64,000 nucleotides of DNA from Petrolisthes cinctipes (GCA_033782935.1 JAWQEG010001537.1:930001-994000); one strand, 5' to 3'. Numbered from the stretch's first letter, positions 14,419 to 28,300 are shown. Translations and numbers: made by a program. Notes: generated by a model from the letters alone, not told the origin.

Positions 14419-14931
14419 TCTAGCAAGAAGTAGGCATGTACAGATTGCTTCTGGGAACCAAAAATATCGAATTTTTGAGTGTTTTGAATCTGAATTTGGG
14501 ATATAGACGGGTACAGAAGATGCATACACATATTGACTTTGAGCAGCTAAATTATCGATTTTCAGCATGTTTTAGGCCTGTATTTTGAAAATACTCTAAA
14601 ACAGAGTATGCATGTACACATTGCTTTTGGGACCCAAAAATATCGAATATTCGGGTGTTTTGAGTCTGAATTTGAGATATAAACGGGTACAGAAGATGCA
14701 TGCACATATCGACTTTGGGCACCCAAAATATCGATTTTGAGCATGTTTTGGGCCTGTATTTTTAAAATACTCTAACACTGAGTAGACACGTACAGATAGC
14801 TTCTGGAACCCAAATAAATCGAATTTTAGGGTGTTCTGAGCCTGAATTTGAGATATGAACGGATACAGAAGTTGCATGCACATATCGACTTTGGGCACCT
14901 AAAATATCGATTTTGAGCATGTTTTGGGCCT
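14419..14931. repeat. Five-type monomer cassette, 9-mer-spaced copy 2 (first part)
   Basis: This is the first part of the second copy of the cassette, 1,581 bp downstream of copy 1. The copy continues to about 15,221 inside the 8-mer HOR that starts at 14,932, so the 8-mer duplication appears to have captured part of an existing cassette. Between the copies (13,641-14,418) lie AGGGATATACAC-type and CGTATAATTTG-type monomers and no gene. Confidence 0.75.
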
Positions 14932-16337
14932 GTATTTTGAAAATACTATAGCACGGTGTAGACATGTACAGATCGCTTCTGGGAAACAAAAATATCGATT
15001 TTTTGGGTGTTTTGAGACTGAATTTGAGATATAAACGGGTACAGAAGATGCATGCACATATTGACTTTGGCACCCAAAATATCGATTTTTAGTATGTTTT
15101 GGGAGTATAATTTGAATATATTCTAGCACTGAGTAGGCATGTACAGATCGCTTCTGGGACCCAAATATATCGAATTTTCTGGTGTTTTGAAACAGAATTA
15201 GGGATATACACGGGTACAGAAGATGCATGCACATTTCGACTTTGGCACCCAAAATATCGATTTTTAGTATGTTTTGGCCGTATAATTTGAAAATATTCTA
15301 GCACTGAGTTGGCATGTACAGATCGCTTCTGGGACCCAAATATATCGAATTTTCTGGTGTTTTGAACCAGAATTAGGGATATACACGGGTACAGAAGATG
15401 CATGCACATTTCGACTTTGGCACCCAAAATATCGATTTTTAGTATGTTTTGGCCGTATAATTTGAAAATATTCTAGCACTGAGTAGGCATGTACAGATCG
15501 CTTCTGGGACCCAAAAATATTTAATTTTCGGGTGTTTTGTGCCTGAATTTGAGATATAAACGGGTACAGAAGATGCATGCACATATTGACTTTAAGCACC
15601 CAAAATATCGATTTTGAGCACGTTTTTGGCCTGAATTTTTAAAATACTCTAACACTGAGTAGACACGTACAGATCGCTTCTGGGACCCAAATAAATCGAA
15701 TTTTCGGGTGTTCTGAGCCTGAATTTGAGATATAAACGGGTACAGAAGATGCATGCACATTTCGACTTTTTGCACCTAAAATATCGATTTTGATTATGTT
15801 TTGGGTCTGTATCTTGAAAACATTCTAGCAAGAAGTAGGCATGTACAGATTGCTTCTGGGAACCAAAAATATCGAATTTTTGAGTGTTTTGAATCTGAAT
15901 TTGGGATATAGACGGGTACAGAAGATGCATACACATATTGACTTTGAGCAGCTAAAATATCGATTTTCAGCATGTTTTAGGCCTGTATTTTGAAAATACT
16001 CTATAACAGAGTATGCATGTACACATTGCTTTTGGGACCCAAAAATATCGAATATTCGGGTGTTTTGAGTCTGAATTTGAGATATAAACGGGTACAGAAG
16101 ATGCATGCACATATCGACTTTGGGGAACCCAAAATATCGATTTTGAGCATGGTTTGGGTCTGTATTTTTAAAATACTCTAACACTGAGTAGACACGTACA
16201 GATCGCTTCTGGGACCCAAATAAATCGAATTTTCGGGTGTTCTGAGCCTGAATTTGAGATATAAACGGGTACAGAAGATGCATGCACATTTCGACTTTTT
16301 GCACCTAAAATATCGATTTTGAGTATGTTTTGGGTCT
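14932..16337. repeat. 8-mer higher-order repeat, row 1 (1,406 bp)
   Basis: Eight different monomers form this row, and the following 1,406 bp repeats it almost perfectly. Comparing the rows I saw one certain substitution in the parts checked: ACATTTCGAC near 16,289 versus ACATTACGAC near 17,695. Rare variants such as GAAACAAAAATATCG, GAATATATTCTAGC and the extra base in TTTGGGGAACCC are in both rows. This near-identity means a very recent tandem duplication or conversion, or an assembly duplication. Confidence 0.92.
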
Positions 16338-17743
16338 GTATTTTGAAAATACTATAGCACGGTGTAGACATGTACAGATCGCTTCTGGGAAACAAAAATA
16401 TCGATTTTTTGGGTGTTTTGAGACTGAATTTGAGATATAAACGGGTACAGAAGATGCATGCACATATTGACTTTGGCACCCAAAATATCGATTTTTAGTA
16501 TGTTTTGGGAGTATAATTTGAATATATTCTAGCACTGAGTAGGCATGTACAGATCGCTTCTGGGACCCAAATATATCGAATTTTCTGGTGTTTTGAAACA
16601 GAATTAGGGATATACACGGGTACAGAAGATGCATGCACATTTCGACTTTGGCACCCAAAATATCGATTTTTAGTATGTTTTGGCCGTATAATTTGAAAAT
16701 ATTCTAGCACTGAGTTGGCATGTACAGATCGCTTCTGGGACCCAAATATATCGAATTTTCTGGTGTTTTGAACCAGAATTAGGGATATACACGGGTACAG
16801 AAGATGCATGCACATTTCGACTTTGGCACCCAAAATATCGATTTTTAGTATGTTTTGGCCGTATAATTTGAAAATATTCTAGCACTGAGTAGGCATGTAC
16901 AGATCGCTTCTGGGACCCAAAAATATTTAATTTTCGGGTGTTTTGTGCCTGAATTTGAGATATAAACGGGTACAGAAGATGCATGCACATATTGACTTTA
17001 AGCACCCAAAATATCGATTTTGAGCACGTTTTTGGCCTGAATTTTTAAAATACTCTAACACTGAGTAGACACGTACAGATCGCTTCTGGGACCCAAATAA
17101 ATCGAATTTTCGGGTGTTCTGAGCCTGAATTTGAGATATAAACGGGTACAGAAGATGCATGCACATTTCGACTTTTTGCACCTAAAATATCGATTTTGAT
17201 TATGTTTTGGGTCTGTATCTTGAAAACATTCTAGCAAGAAGTAGGCATGTACAGATTGCTTCTGGGAACCAAAAATATCGAATTTTTGAGTGTTTTGAAT
17301 CTGAATTTGGGATATAGACGGGTACAGAAGATGCATACACATATTGACTTTGAGCAGCTAAAATATCGATTTTCAGCATGTTTTAGGCCTGTATTTTGAA
17401 AATACTCTATAACAGAGTATGCATGTACACATTGCTTTTGGGACCCAAAAATATCGAATATTCGGGTGTTTTGAGTCTGAATTTGAGATATAAACGGGTA
17501 CAGAAGATGCATGCACATATCGACTTTGGGGAACCCAAAATATCGATTTTGAGCATGGTTTGGGTCTGTATTTTTAAAATACTCTAACACTGAGTAGACA
17601 CGTACAGATCGCTTCTGGGACCCAAATAAATCGAATTTTCGGGTGTTCTGAGCCTGAATTTGAGATATAAACGGGTACAGAAGATGCATGCACATTACGA
17701 CTTTTTGCACCTAAAATATCGATTTTGAGTATGTTTTGGGTCT
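16338..17743. repeat. 8-mer higher-order repeat, row 2 (1,406 bp)
   Basis: This is the second row, nearly identical to 14,932-16,337. The junction lies where GTCTGTATCTTG-type sequence is replaced by GTATTTTGAAAATACTATAGC at 16,338. Row 2 ends near 17,743, where the sequence continues as GTATCTTGAAAACATTC instead of starting a third row. The clean phase-preserving junction, between homologous half-B positions, fits unequal crossing-over. Confidence 0.92.
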
Positions 17744-18616
17744 GTATCTTGAAAACATTCTAGCAAGAAGTAGGCATGTACAGATTGCTCCTGGGACCCA
17801 AAAACATTGAATTTTCGGGTGTTTTGAGCCTGAATTTGAGATATAAACGGGTACAGAAGATGCATGCACATATCGACTTTGGGCACCCAAAATTTCGATT
17901 TTGAGCATGTTTTGGGCCTGAATTTTTAAAATACTCTAACACTGAGTAGAAACGTACAGATCGCTTCTGGGACCCAAATAAATCGAATTTTCGGGTGTTC
18001 TGAGCCTGAATTTGAGATTTGAACGGGTACAGAAGATGCATGCACATATCGAATTTGGGCACCTAAAACATCGATTTTGAGCATCTTTTGGGCCTGTATT
18101 TTAAAAATACTATAACACGGTGTAGACATGTACAGATCGCTTCTGGGACACAAAAATATCGACTTTTTGGGTGTTTTGAGCCTGAATTTGAGATATAAAC
18201 GGGTACAGAAGATGCATGAACATTTCGACTTTTTGCACCTAAAATATCGATTTTGAGTATGTTTTGGGTCTGTATCTTGAAAACATTCTAGCAAGAAGTA
18301 GGCATGTACAGATTGCTTCTGGGACCCTAAAATATCGAATTTTTGAGTGTTTTGAATCTGAATTTGGGATATAGACGTGTACAGAAGATGCATACACATA
18401 TTGACTTTGGGCAGCTAAAATATCGATTTTCAGCATGTTTTAGGCCTGTATCTTGAAAATACTCTAACACGGAGTATGCATTTACACATTGCTTTAGGGA
18501 CCCTAAAATATCGAATATTCGGGTGTTTTGAGTCTGTATTTGAGATATAAACGGGTACAGAAGATGCATGAACATATTGACTTTTTGCACCCAAAATATC
18601 GATTTTGAGCATGTTT
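17744..18616. repeat. Mosaic satellite with cassette monomers
   Basis: This stretch holds satellite monomers of the five-type cassette in partial order: AGCAAGAAGTA types near 17,760 and 18,290, a GTACAGATCG/CACGGTGTAGAC type near 18,115 and a TTTACACATTGC type near 18,480. It links the 8-mer HOR to the 7-mer rows. No gene is present. Confidence 0.65.
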
Positions 18617-21600
18617 TGGACCTGAATTTTTAAAATACTCTAACACTGAGTAGACACGTACAGATCGCTTCTGGGACCCAAATAAATCGAATTTTCGGTT
18701 GTTCTGAGCCTGAATTTGAGATATATACAGGTACAGAAGATGCATGCACATATCGACTTCGGGCACCTAAAATATCGATTTTGAGCATGTTTTGGGCCTG
18801 TATTTTGAAAATACTCAAACACGGTGTAGACATGTACAGATCACTTCTGGGACACAAAAATATCGATTTTTTGGGAGTTTTGAGCCTGAATTTGAGATAT
18901 AAACGGGTACAGAAGATGCATGCACATATCGACTTTGGCACCCAAAATATCGATTTTTAGTGTGTTTTGGGCGTATAATTTGAAAATATTCTAGCACTGA
19001 GTAGGCATGTACAGATCGCTTCTGGGACCCAAAAATATCGAATTTTCGGGTGTTTTTAGTCAGAAATTGGGATATAACCGGGTACAGATAATGCATGCAC
19101 ATATCGACTTTTTGCACCTAAAATATCGATTTTGAGCATGTTTTGGGTCTGTATCTTGAAAACATTCTAGCAAGGAGTACGTATGTACAGATCGCTTCTG
19201 GGACCCAAAATTATCGAATTTTTGGGTGTTTTGAACCTGAATTTGGGATATAGACGGATACAGAAGATGCATGCACATATCGACTTTTTGCACTTAAAAT
19301 ATCGATTTTGAGCATGTTTTGGGCCTGTATTTTGAAAATACTCTAACACGGAGTAGGCATGTACAGATCGCTTCTGGGACCCAAAAATATCGAATTTTCG
19401 GGTGTTTTGAGCCTGAATTTGAGATATAAACGGGTACAGAAGATGCATGCACATATCGACTTTTTGCACCTAAAATATCGATTTTGAGCATGTTTTGGGT
19501 CTGTATCATGAAAACTTTCTAGCAAGAAGTAGGCATGTACAGATTGCTTCTGGGACTCAAAAATATCGAATTTTCAAGTGTTTTGAACCTGAATTTGGGA
19601 TATAGACGGGTACAGAAGATGCATACACATATTGACTTTGGGCAGCAAAAATATCGATTTACAGCATGTTTTAGGCCTGTATTTTAAAAATATTTTAACA
19701 CGGAGTATGCATGTACAGATGGCTTTTGAGACCCAAATATATCGAATATTCGGGTGTTTTGAGTCTGAATTTGAGATATAAACGGGTACAGAAGATTCAT
19801 GCACATATCGACTCTGGGCACCCAAAATATCGATTTTGAGCATGTTTTGAGCCTGTATTTTTAAAATACTCTAACACGGAGTAGACACGTACAGATCGCT
19901 TCTGGGACCCAAATAAATCGAATTTTCGGTTGTTCTGAGCCTGAATTTGAGATATGAACACGTACAGAAGATGCATGCACATATCGACTTCGGGCACCTA
20001 AAATATCGATTTTGAGCATGTTTTGGGCCTGTATTTTGAAAATACTCAAACACGGTGTAGACATGTACAGATCACTTCTAGGACCCAAAATAACGATTGT
20101 TTGGGTGTTTTGAGCCTGAATTTGAGATATAAACGGGTACAGAAGATGCATGCACATATCGACTTTGGCACCCAAAATATCGATTTTTAGTATGTTTTGG
20201 GCGTATAATTTGAAAATATTCTAGCACTGAGTAGGTATGTACAGATCGCTTCTGGGACCCAAAAATATCGAATTTTCGGGTGTTTTGAGCCAGAAATTGG
20301 GATATAACCTGGTACAGAGGATGCATGCACATATCGACTTTTTGCACCTAAAATATCGATTTTGAGCAAGTTTTGGGTCTGTATCTTGAAAAATATTATA
20401 GCAAGGAGTAGGTATGTACAGATCGCTTCTGGGACCCAAAATTATCGAATTTTCGGGTGTTTTGAACCTGAATTTGGGATATAGACGGATACAGAAGATG
20501 CATGCACATTTCGACTTTTTGCACCTAAAATATCGATTTTGAGTATGTTTTGGGTCTGTATCTTGAAAACATTCTAGCAAGAAGTAGGCATGTACAGATT
20601 GCTTCTGGGACCCAAAAACATCGAATTTTTGAGTGTTTTGAATCTGAATTTGGGATATAGACCGGTACAGAAGATGCATGCACATATCGACTTTGGCACC
20701 CAAAATATCGATTTTTAGTATGTTTAAGGCGTATAATTTGAAAATATTCTAGCACTGAGTAGGCATGTACAGATCGCTTCTGGGACCCAAAAATATCGAA
20801 TTTTCGGGTGTTTTGAGCCAGAAATTGGGATATAACCTGGTACAGAGGATGCATGCACATATCGACTTTTTGCACCTAAAATATCGATTTTCAGCATGTT
20901 TTAGGCCTGTATTTTAAAATACTCTAACACGGAGTATGCATGTACACATTGCTTATGGGACCCAAAAATATCGAATATTCGGGAGTTTTGAGTCTGAATT
21001 TGAGATATAAACGGGTACAGAAGATGCATGCACATATCGACTTTGGGCACCCAAAATATCGATTTTGAGCATGTTTTGGGCCTGCATTTTGAAAATACTC
21101 TAACACTGAGTAGACACGTACAGATCGCTTCTGGAACCCAAATAAATCGAATTTTAGGGTGTTCTGAGCCTGAATTTGAGATATGAACGGATACAGAAGA
21201 TGCATGCACATATCGACTTTGGGCACCTAAAATATCGATTTTGAGCATGTTTTGGGCCTGTATTTTGAAAATACTCTAGCACGGTGTAGACATGTACAGA
21301 TCGCTTCTGGGACACAAAAATATCGATTTTTTGGGTGTTTTGAGTCTGAATTTGAGATATAAACGGGTACAAAAGTTGCATGCACATATCGACTTTGGCA
21401 CCCAAAATATCGATTTTTAGTATGTTTTGGGCGTATAATTTGAAAATATTCTAGCACTGAGTAGGCATGTACAGATCGCTTCTGGGACCCAAAAATATCG
21501 AATTTTCGGGTGTTTTGAGCCAGAAATTGGGATATAACCTGGTACAGAGGATGCATGCACATATCGACTTTTTGCACCTAAAATATCGATTTTGAGCATG

Positions 21601-21890
21601 TTTTGGGTCTGTATCTTGAAAAATATTCTAGCAAGGAGTAGGTATGTACAGATCGCTTCTGGGACCCAAAATTATCGAATTTTCGGGTGTTTTGAACCTG
21701 AATTTGGAATATAGACGGATACAGAAGATGCATCCACATTTCGACTTTTTGCACCTAAAATATCGATTTTGAGTATGTTTTGGGTCTGTATCTTGAAAAC
21801 ATTCTAGCAAAAAGTAGGCATGTACAGATTGCTTCTGGGACCCAAAAATATCGAATTTTTGAGTGTTTTGAATCTGAATTTGGGATATAG
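18617..21890. repeat. 7-mer higher-order repeat, about 2.6 rows
   Basis: Rows start near 18,617, 19,848 and 21,078, about 1,230 bp (seven monomers) apart. The shared string includes an AAATAAATCG monomer, a CACGGTGTAGAC monomer, a CGTATAATTTG monomer, a GAGCCAGAAATTGGG monomer and a CCAAAATTATCG monomer. Row 2 is altered after about 20,668, where extra CGTATAATTTG-type monomers are present and 20,525-20,875 matches 21,227-21,577 at a 702-bp (four-monomer) offset. Identity between rows is clearly lower than in the 8-mer pair. Confidence 0.7.
19379..19554 (+). repeat. Representative monomer, an ancient dimer of 88-bp halves
   Basis: This copy is close to the commonest form and serves as the type monomer (176 bp). 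Half A is 19,379-19,466 and half B is 19,468-19,554, separated by one base. Both start ACC followed by an A-run and ATATCGA, carry TGTTTTG then GCCTG at the same offset, and end near CAT-x-ACA-x-ATCG with a final T/G run. My hand alignment of consensus halves gives about 60 identical positions of 88 with one gap, so the monomer arose by dimerisation of an 88-bp unit. Confidence 0.85.
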
Positions 21891-22401
21891 ACCGGTACAG
21901 AAGATGAATACACATATTGACTTTGGGCAGCTAAAATATCGATTTTCAGCATGTTTTAGGCCTGTATTTTGAAAATACTCTAACACGGAGTATGCATGTA
22001 CACATTGCTTTTGGGACCCAAAAATATCGAATATTCGGGTGTTTTGAGTCTGAATTTGAGATATAAACGGGAACAGAAGATGCATGCACATATCGACTTT
22101 GGGCACCTAAAATATCGATTTTGAGCATGTTTTGGGCCTGTATTTTGAAAATACTATAGCACGGTGTAGACATGTACAGATCGCTTCTGGGACACAAAAA
22201 TATCGATTTTTTGGGTGTTTTGAGCCAGAATTTGAGATATAAACGGGTACAGAAGTTGCATGCACATATCGAATTTGGCACCCAAAATATCGATTTTTAG
22301 TATGTTTTGGGCGTATAATTGGAAAATATTCTAGCACTGAGTAGGCAAGTACAGATCGCTTCTGGGACCCAAAAACATTGAATTTTCGGGTGTTTTGAGC
22401 C

Positions 22402-23619
22402 TGAATTTGAGATATAAACGGGTACAGAAGATGCATGCACATATCGACTTTGGGCACCCAAAATATCGATTTTGAGCATGTTTTGGGCCTGAATTTTTAA
22501 AATACTCTAACACTGAGTAGACACGTACAGATCGCTTCTGGGACCCAAATAAAACGAATTTTCGGGTGTTCTGAGCCTGAATTTGAGATATAAACGGGTA
22601 CAGAAGATGCATGCACATTTCGACTTTTTGCACCTAAAATATCGATTTTGAGTATGTTTTGGGTCTGTATCTTGAAAACATTCTAGCAAGAAGTAGGCAT
22701 GTACAGATCGTTTCAGGGACCCAAATATATCGAATTTTCTGGTGTTTTGAACCTGAATTTGGGATATAGACGGGTACAGAAGATGCATACACATATTGAC
22801 TTTGGGCAGCAAAAATATCGATTTTCAGCATGTTTTAGGCCTGTATTTTGAAAATACTCTAAAACAGAGTATGCATGTACACATTGCTTTTGGGACCCAA
22901 AAATATCGAATTTTCGGGTGATTTGAGTCTAAATTTGAGATATAAACGGGTACAGAAGATGCATGCACATATCGACTTTGGGCACCCAAAATATTGATTT
23001 TGAGCATGTTTTGGGCCTGTATTTTAAAAATACTATAACACGGTGTAGACATGTACAGATCGCTTCTGGGACACAAAAATATCGATTTTTTGAGTGTTTT
23101 GAGCCTGAATTTGAGATATAAACGGGTACAGAAGATGCATGCACATATCGACTTTTTGCACCTAAAATATCGATTTTGAGCATGTTTTGGGTCTGTATCA
23201 TGAATACTTTCTAGCAAGAAGTAGGCATGTACAGATCGCTTCAGGGACCCAAATATATCGAATTTTCTGGTGTTTTGAACCTGAATTTGGGATATAGACG
23301 GGTACAGAAGATGCATACACATATTGTCTTTGGGCAGCAAAAATATCGATTTTCAGCATGTTTTAGGCCTGTATTTTGAAAATACTCTAAAACAGAGTAT
23401 GCATGTACACATTGCTTTTGGGACCCAAAAATATCGAATTTTCGGGTGTTTTGAGTCTGAATTTGGGATATAGACGGGTACAGAAGATGCATACACTTAT
23501 TGACTTTGGGCACCCAAAATATCGATTTTGAGCATGTTTTGGGCCTGAATTTTTAAAATACTCTAACACTGAGTAGACACGTACAGATCGCTTCTAGGAC
23601 CCAAATAAATCGAATTTTC
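22402..23619. repeat. Recent 1.2-kb duplicate, copy 1 (10-mer spacing)
   Basis: About 1,218 bp here recurs at 24,161-25,378 at an offset of exactly 1,759 bp (ten monomers). I saw one mismatch, A at 23,173 against G at 24,932. Rare variants such as AAATAAAACGAATT, TCGTTTCAGGGACCC, CGGGTGATTTGAGTC and ATGAATACTTTC are in both. The copies end where CGAATTTTCGGG at 23,619 meets CGAATTTTAGGG at 25,378. The 541 bp between the copies (23,620-24,160) is not part of the match. Confidence 0.9.
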
Positions 23620-24160
23620 GGGTGTTCTGAGCCTGAATTTGAGATATGAACGGGTACAGAAGATGCATGCACATATCGACTTTGGGCACCTAAAACATCG
23701 ATTTTGAGCATGTTTTGGGGCTGTATTTTAAAAATACTATAACACGGAGTAGGCATGTACAGATCGCTTCGGGGACCCAAAAATATCGAATTTTCGGGTG
23801 TTATGAGCCTGAATTTGAGATATAAACGGGTACAGAAGATGCATGCACATTTCGACTTTTTGCACCTAAAATATCGATTTTGAGTATGTTTTGGGTCTGT
23901 ATCTTGAAAACATTCTAGCAAGAAGTAGGCATGTACAGATTGCTTCTGGGACCCAAAAATATCGAATTTTCGAGTGTTTTGAACCTGAATTTGGGATATA
24001 GACGGGTACAGAAGATCCATACACATATTGACTTTGGGCAGCTAAAATATCGATTTTCTGCATGTTTTAGCCTGTATTTAGAAAATACTCTAACACGGAG
24101 TATGCATGTACACATTGCTTTTGGGACCCAAAAATATCGAATATTCGAGTGTTTTGAGTC

Positions 24161-25378
24161 TGAATTTGAGATATAAACGGGTACAGAAGATGCATGCACA
24201 TATCGACTTTGGGCACCCAAAATATCGATTTTGAGCATGTTTTGGGCCTGAATTTTTAAAATACTCTAACACTGAGTAGACACGTACAGATCGCTTCTGG
24301 GACCCAAATAAAACGAATTTTCGGGTGTTCTGAGCCTGAATTTGAGATATAAACGGGTACAGAAGATGCATGCACATTTCGACTTTTTGCACCTAAAATA
24401 TCGATTTTGAGTATGTTTTGGGTCTGTATCTTGAAAACATTCTAGCAAGAAGTAGGCATGTACAGATCGTTTCAGGGACCCAAATATATCGAATTTTCTG
24501 GTGTTTTGAACCTGAATTTGGGATATAGACGGGTACAGAAGATGCATACACATATTGACTTTGGGCAGCAAAAATATCGATTTTCAGCATGTTTTAGGCC
24601 TGTATTTTGAAAATACTCTAAAACAGAGTATGCATGTACACATTGCTTTTGGGACCCAAAAATATCGAATTTTCGGGTGATTTGAGTCTAAATTTGAGAT
24701 ATAAACGGGTACAGAAGATGCATGCACATATCGACTTTGGGCACCCAAAATATTGATTTTGAGCATGTTTTGGGCCTGTATTTTAAAAATACTATAACAC
24801 GGTGTAGACATGTACAGATCGCTTCTGGGACACAAAAATATCGATTTTTTGAGTGTTTTGAGCCTGAATTTGAGATATAAACGGGTACAGAAGATGCATG
24901 CACATATCGACTTTTTGCACCTAAAATATCGGTTTTGAGCATGTTTTGGGTCTGTATCATGAATACTTTCTAGCAAGAAGTAGGCATGTACAGATCGCTT
25001 CAGGGACCCAAATATATCGAATTTTCTGGTGTTTTGAACCTGAATTTGGGATATAGACGGGTACAGAAGATGCATACACATATTGTCTTTGGGCAGCAAA
25101 AATATCGATTTTCAGCATGTTTTAGGCCTGTATTTTGAAAATACTCTAAAACAGAGTATGCATGTACACATTGCTTTTGGGACCCAAAAATATCGAATTT
25201 TCGGGTGTTTTGAGTCTGAATTTGGGATATAGACGGGTACAGAAGATGCATACACTTATTGACTTTGGGCACCCAAAATATCGATTTTGAGCATGTTTTG
25301 GGCCTGAATTTTTAAAATACTCTAACACTGAGTAGACACGTACAGATCGCTTCTAGGACCCAAATAAATCGAATTTTA
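24161..25378. repeat. Recent 1.2-kb duplicate, copy 2 (10-mer spacing)
   Basis: This is the near-identical partner of 22,402-23,619. Only about seven of the ten monomers in the period are near-identical. The rest differ, so this is either a gene-conversion tract or a duplication later overwritten by conversion. The satellite continues in phase on both sides. Confidence 0.9.
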
Positions 25379-28300
25379 GGGTGTTCTGAGCCTGAATTTG
25401 AGATATGAACGGATACAGAAGATGCATGCACATATCGACTTTGGGCACCTAAAATATCGGTTTTGAGCATGTTTTGGGCCTGTATTTTGAAAATACTATA
25501 GCACGGTGTAGACATGTACAGATCACTTCTGGGACACAAAAATATCGATTTTTTGGGTGTTTTGAGCCTGAATTTGAGATATAAACGGGTACAGAAGATG
25601 CATGCACATATCAACTTTGGCACCCAAAATATCGATTTTTAGTATGTTTTGGGCGTATATTTTGAAAATATTCTAGCACTGAGTAGGCATGTACAGATCG
25701 CTTCTGGTACCCAAAATTATCGAATTTTCGGGGGTTTTGAGCCAGAATTTGGGATATAACCGGGTACAGAGGATGCATGCACATATCGACTTTTTGCACC
25801 TAAAAAATCGATTTTAAGCATGTTTTAGGTCTGTATCTTGAAAACATTCTACAAAGGAGTAGGCATGTACAGATCGCTTCTGGGACCCAAAAATACCGAA
25901 TTTTCTGGTGTTTTGAACCTGAATTAGGGATATAGACGGGTACAGAAGATGCATACACATATTGACTTTGGGCACCTAAAATATAGATTTTGAGCATGTT
26001 TTGGGCCTGTATTTTGAAAATACATTAACACGGAGTAGGCATGTACAGATCGCTTCTGGGACCCAGAAATATAGACTTTTCGGGTGTTTTGAGCCTGAAT
26101 TTGAGATATAAACGGGTACAGAAGATGCATGCACATATCGACTTTGGGCACCTAAAATATCGATTTTGAGTATGTTTTCGGCCTGTATTTTGAAAATACC
26201 CTAACACGGAGTATGCATGTACAGATCGCTTCTGGGACACAAAAATATTGATTTTTTGGGTGTTTTGAGCCTGAATTTGAGATATAAACGGGTACAGAAG
26301 ATGCATGCACATATCGACTTTTCACACCTAAAATATCGATTTTGAGTATGTTTTCGGCCTGTATTTTGAAAATACCCTAACACGGAGTATGCATGTACAG
26401 ATCGCTTCTGGGACACAAAAATATTGATTTTTTGGGTGTTTTGAGCCTGAATTTGAGATATAAACGGGTACAGAAGATGCATGCACATATCGACTTTTCA
26501 CACCTAAAATATCGATTTATAGCATGTTTTAAGCATGCATTTTAAAAACATTCTAGCACTGAATAGGCATGTGCAGATCGCTTATGGGACCCAAAAAAAT
26601 CGAATTTTCGGAGTTTTGAGCATGAATTTGAGATATAAACGGGTACAGAAGATGCATGCACATATCGACTTTTTGCACTTAAAATATCGATTTTGAGCAT
26701 GTTTTGGGTCTGTATCTTAAAAACATTCTAGCAAGGAGTAGGCATGTACAGATCGCTTCTGGGACCCAAAAATCTCGAATTTTCTGGTGTTTTGAACCAG
26801 AATTAGGGATATACACGGGTACAGAAGACGCATACACATATTGACTTTGGGCACATAAAATATCGATTTTCAGCATGTTTTGGGCCTGTATTTTAAAAAC
26901 ACTCTAACACTGAGTATGCACGTACAGATCGCTTCTGGGACCCAAAAACATTGAATTTTCGGGTGCTTTGAGCCTAAATTTGAGATATAAACGGGTACAG
27001 AAGATGCATGCACATATCGACTTTGGGCACCCAAAATATCGATTTTGAGCATGTTTTGGGCCTGAATTTTTAAAATACTCTAACACTGAGTAGACACGTA
27101 CAGATCACTTATGGGACCCAAATAAATCGATTTTTCGGTTGTTCTGAGCCTGAATTTGAGATATGAACTGGTACAGAAGATGCATGCACATATCGACTTC
27201 GGGCACCTAAAATATTGATTTTGAGCATGTTTTGGGCCTGTATTTTGAAAATACTCAAACACGGTGTAGACATGTACAGATCGCTTCAGGGACACAAAAA
27301 TATCGATTTTTTGGGTGTTTTGAGCCTGAATTTGAGATATAAACGGATACAGAAGATGCATTCACATATCGACTTTGGGCACCCAAAATATCGATTTTTA
27401 GTATGTTTTCGGCGTATAATTTGAAAATATTCTAGCACTGAGTAGGCATGTACAGATCGCTTCTGGGACCCAAAAATATCGAATTTTCCGGTGTTCTGAG
27501 CCAGAAATTGGGATGTAACCGGGTACAGAGGATGCATGCACATATCGACTTTTTGCACCTAAAAAATCGATTTATAGCATGGTTTAAGCCTGTATTTTAA
27601 AAACAATCTAGCACTGAGTAGGCATGTGCAGATTGCTTAAGGGACCAAAAAATATCGAATTTTCGGAGTTTTGAGCCTGAATTTGAGATATAAACGGGTA
27701 CAGAAGATGCATGCACATATCGACTTTTTGCACTTAAAATATCGATTTTAACATGTTTTGGGTCTGTATCTTGAAAATATTCTAGCATGGATTAGGCATG
27801 TACAGATCGCTTCTGGGACACAAAATTATCGAATATTCGGGTGTTTTGAGTCTGAATTTGAGATATAAACGGGTACAGAAGATGCATGCACATATCGACT
27901 TTGGGCACCTAAAATATCGATTTTGAGCATGTTTTGGGCCTGTATTTTGAAAATATTCTAGCACTGAGTAGGCATGTACAGATCGCTTTTGGGACCCAAA
28001 AATATCGAATTTTCGGGGTTTTTGAGCCAGAATTTGGGATATAACCGGGTACAGAGGACGCATGCACATATCGACTTTTTGCACCTAAAATATCGATTTT
28101 GAGCATGTTTTGGGTCTGTATCTTGAAAAAATTCTAGCAAGGAGTAGGCATGTACAGATTGCTTCTGGGACCCAAAAATTTCGAATTTTCGAGTGTTTTG
28201 AACCTGAATTAGGGATATAGACGGGTACAGAAGATCCATACACATATTGACTTTGGCACCCAAAATATCGATTTTTAGTATGTTTTGGGCCAGTATTTTC

